A stretch of DNA of 5,894 nt from DASQDT01 sp036380435 (GTDB lineage: Bacteria; Acidobacteriota; Blastocatellia; Pyrinomonadales; Pyrinomonadaceae). The notes beneath the pieces were generated by a model that saw only the letters and a program-made list of their open reading frames with translations, was not told the DNA's origin and searched no databases. The position numbers were made by a program, and so were the translations under genes. Shown here piece after piece: positions 5,016 through 5,894 of the stretch; positions within the stretch are counted from its first letter, which is position 1; each line of letters begins with the position of its first letter. The DNA is taken from positions 1 through 5,894 of the forward strand of contig DASVES010000391.1 in NCBI GenBank assembly GCA_036380435.1, in the 5' to 3' direction.

Positions 5016-5753
5016 ATGAGCAGCGAGAGAAACGGACAAGTTTTCAACGCGGGGTTCGCGCTGGCGGTGGGGCTGGTGCTGGCCTCAATCGTCTTCGCCT
5101 GGGCTTACACCCGCAGGCAGGGCGCCGACCAGACGATCACCGTCACCGGCTCGGCCAAGCGGCGCATCAAGTCAGACCTCGTCGTCTGGCGCGCCAACAT
5201 CTCTTATCAGTCGGCGCAGCTCGCGGAGGCCTACGGCGCGCTCAAGGACAGGGTGCCGCGCGTCAAGGCGTACCTCGTCTCGAAGGGCGTCCCCGAGGAT
5301 CGGATCGTCGTCTCGTCGATTTCGACCAAGACGATGCAGGACAAGGACGAGGGCGGCGAGGAGACGGGACAGATTAACGGCTACGTCCTGTCCCAGACCC
5401 TTGAGGTGCGCTCGGACGACATGGAGAAGATCACGAAGATTTCGCGTGAGGTGACGGAGCTGATCGACCAGGGCATCCTGCTCGAATCGCAGGCCCCGGA
5501 GTATCACTACACGAAGTTGAGCGATCTGAAGATCGAGATGCTGGGCGAGGCGGCGAAGGACGCGAAGGTGCGCGCGCAGCAGATCGCTTCGAGCACGGGG
5601 AGCGAGGTGGGGAGCGTCCGCTCGGCCCGCATGGGCGTGATGCAGATTACGGCGGCCGACTCCAACGAGGTCTCCGACTACGGCGTCAACGACACGTCCT
5701 CGCTGGAGAAGGACATCGCGGCGGTCGTCAACGTCAGCTTCGCCGTGGACTGA
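5016..5753 (+). CDS. SIMPL domain-containing protein (DUF541), membrane-anchored
   Basis: This 245-residue protein has a short charged N-terminus, one hydrophobic segment at about 11-32 (signal anchor, followed by RR), and a SIMPL/DUF541 domain over about 40-243. The domain opens with the typical ITVTGSAKRRIKSD and closes with the beta-strand DIAAVVNVSFAV. Between them are a repeated beta-alpha layout with a Tyr-rich middle (APEYHYTKLSDLK) and the AKDAKVRAQQIASSTG helix seen in the family. SIMPL proteins are periplasmic or membrane-bound, form oligomers in studied cases, and have been linked to oxidative stress and envelope functions; no enzyme activity is known. Length is normal. A perfect Shine-Dalgarno precedes it and a strong terminator follows, so it ends its transcription unit. 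Confidence 0.93.
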   Translation: MSSERNGQVFNAGFALAVGLVLASIVFAWAYTRRQGADQTITVTGSAKRRIKSDLVVWRANISYQSAQLAEAYGALKDRVPRVKAYLVSKGVPEDRIVVSSISTKTMQDKDEGGEETGQINGYVLSQTLEVRSDDMEKITKISREVTELIDQGILLESQAPEYHYTKLSDLKIEMLGEAAKDAKVRAQQIASSTGSEVGSVRSARMGVMQITAADSNEVSDYGVNDTSSLEKDIAAVVNVSFAVD

Positions 5754-5778
5754 AAAGCCGTCAACGACGAGCGAATTT

Positions 5779-5813
5779 AAGGGGCGCGCCGTCTCACAAG
5801 CGGCGCGCCCCTT
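5779..5813 (+). terminator. strong intrinsic terminator after the SIMPL gene
   Basis: GGGGCGCGCCG (5781-5791) pairs perfectly with CGGCGCGCCCC (5801-5811) around a 9-nt loop. Flanking AA and TT extend the stem by two pairs, and TTTGTGTCT follows. It lies 25 nt past the SIMPL stop codon. The tail is interrupted by G, but the 13-bp GC-rich stem is very stable. Confidence 0.9.
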
Positions 5814-5848
5814 TGTGTCTCTGCTCACGGACGGGACAGTACCGCGAG

Positions 5849-5894
5849 CGGTAGCGAGCGGGTCTACTTGGGTATGAAGACCCGCTCGCTACCG
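5849..5894. repeat. REP-like inverted repeat, cut by the window end
   Basis: CGGTAGCGAGCGGGTC (5849-5864) and GACCCGCTCGCTACCG (5879-5894) are perfect 16-bp inverted arms around a 14-nt centre. The preceding bases hold a second copy of the GCGAGCGG core (5844-5851 and 5854-5861), so the repeat has internal structure and its symmetric outer part probably continues past the window. It lies just after a transcription terminator, a usual place for interspersed extragenic repeats. No T tract follows within the window, so a terminator role is less likely. Confidence 0.8.

Noticed and set aside
1..5894. tRNA, rRNA, riboswitch, transposase or toxin-antitoxin genes
   Set aside because: Reading both strands gave no cloverleaf, rRNA motif, transposase domain or small paired operon of that kind.

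Overview
This is a GC-rich, gene-dense bacterial window, chromosomal in character, with no phage, plasmid or transposase gene. The gene set suggests Acidobacteriota, probably Blastocatellia/Pyrinomonadales: a bacterial deoxyhypusine-synthase homologue, a small MM0924-type protein, a YkgJ cysteine-cluster protein, a secreted NlpC/P60 hydrolase and a SIMPL protein, with heptamer-built inverted repeats between genes. The placement is inferred from memory of such genomes and is not proven by any marker here. Shine-Dalgarno sites are strong (TAAGGAG, TAAGGAGG), so the host uses canonical initiation.

Layout. Positions 1-67 are the last codons of an upstream gene. A plus-strand run follows: a deoxyhypusine synthase family enzyme (101-1240), a YkgJ-family protein (1385-1864) and a 74-residue MM0924-like protein (1965-2189). 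The two gaps in this run each hold a large inverted repeat made of 7-bp units. A hairpin terminator at 2234-2270 separates this run from a convergent, secreted NlpC/P60 cysteine peptidase (2298-2951, minus strand). A 377-bp divergent gap leads to an unrecognised 494-residue protein (3329-4813, plus). After a 202-bp gap comes a membrane-anchored SIMPL/DUF541 protein (5016-5753), then a strong intrinsic terminator (5779-5813) and a REP-like inverted repeat that runs off the window end.

How the parts fit. The genes do not form one obvious pathway. Bacteria lack eIF5A, so the deoxyhypusine synthase homologue most likely acts on free polyamines. The NlpC/P60 and SIMPL proteins act at the cell envelope. 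The YkgJ and MM0924 proteins are small and of unknown function.

The most unusual signal is the pair of heptamer inverted repeats on either side of the YkgJ gene. They differ in sequence but share an architecture of four 7-bp units per arm. In both, the 7-bp step places stop codons in all three frames for translation entering from either side. The second forms an almost perfect 85-nt hairpin and supplies the stop codon of the YkgJ gene. The best candidate for an undescribed protein is the 494-residue ORF.
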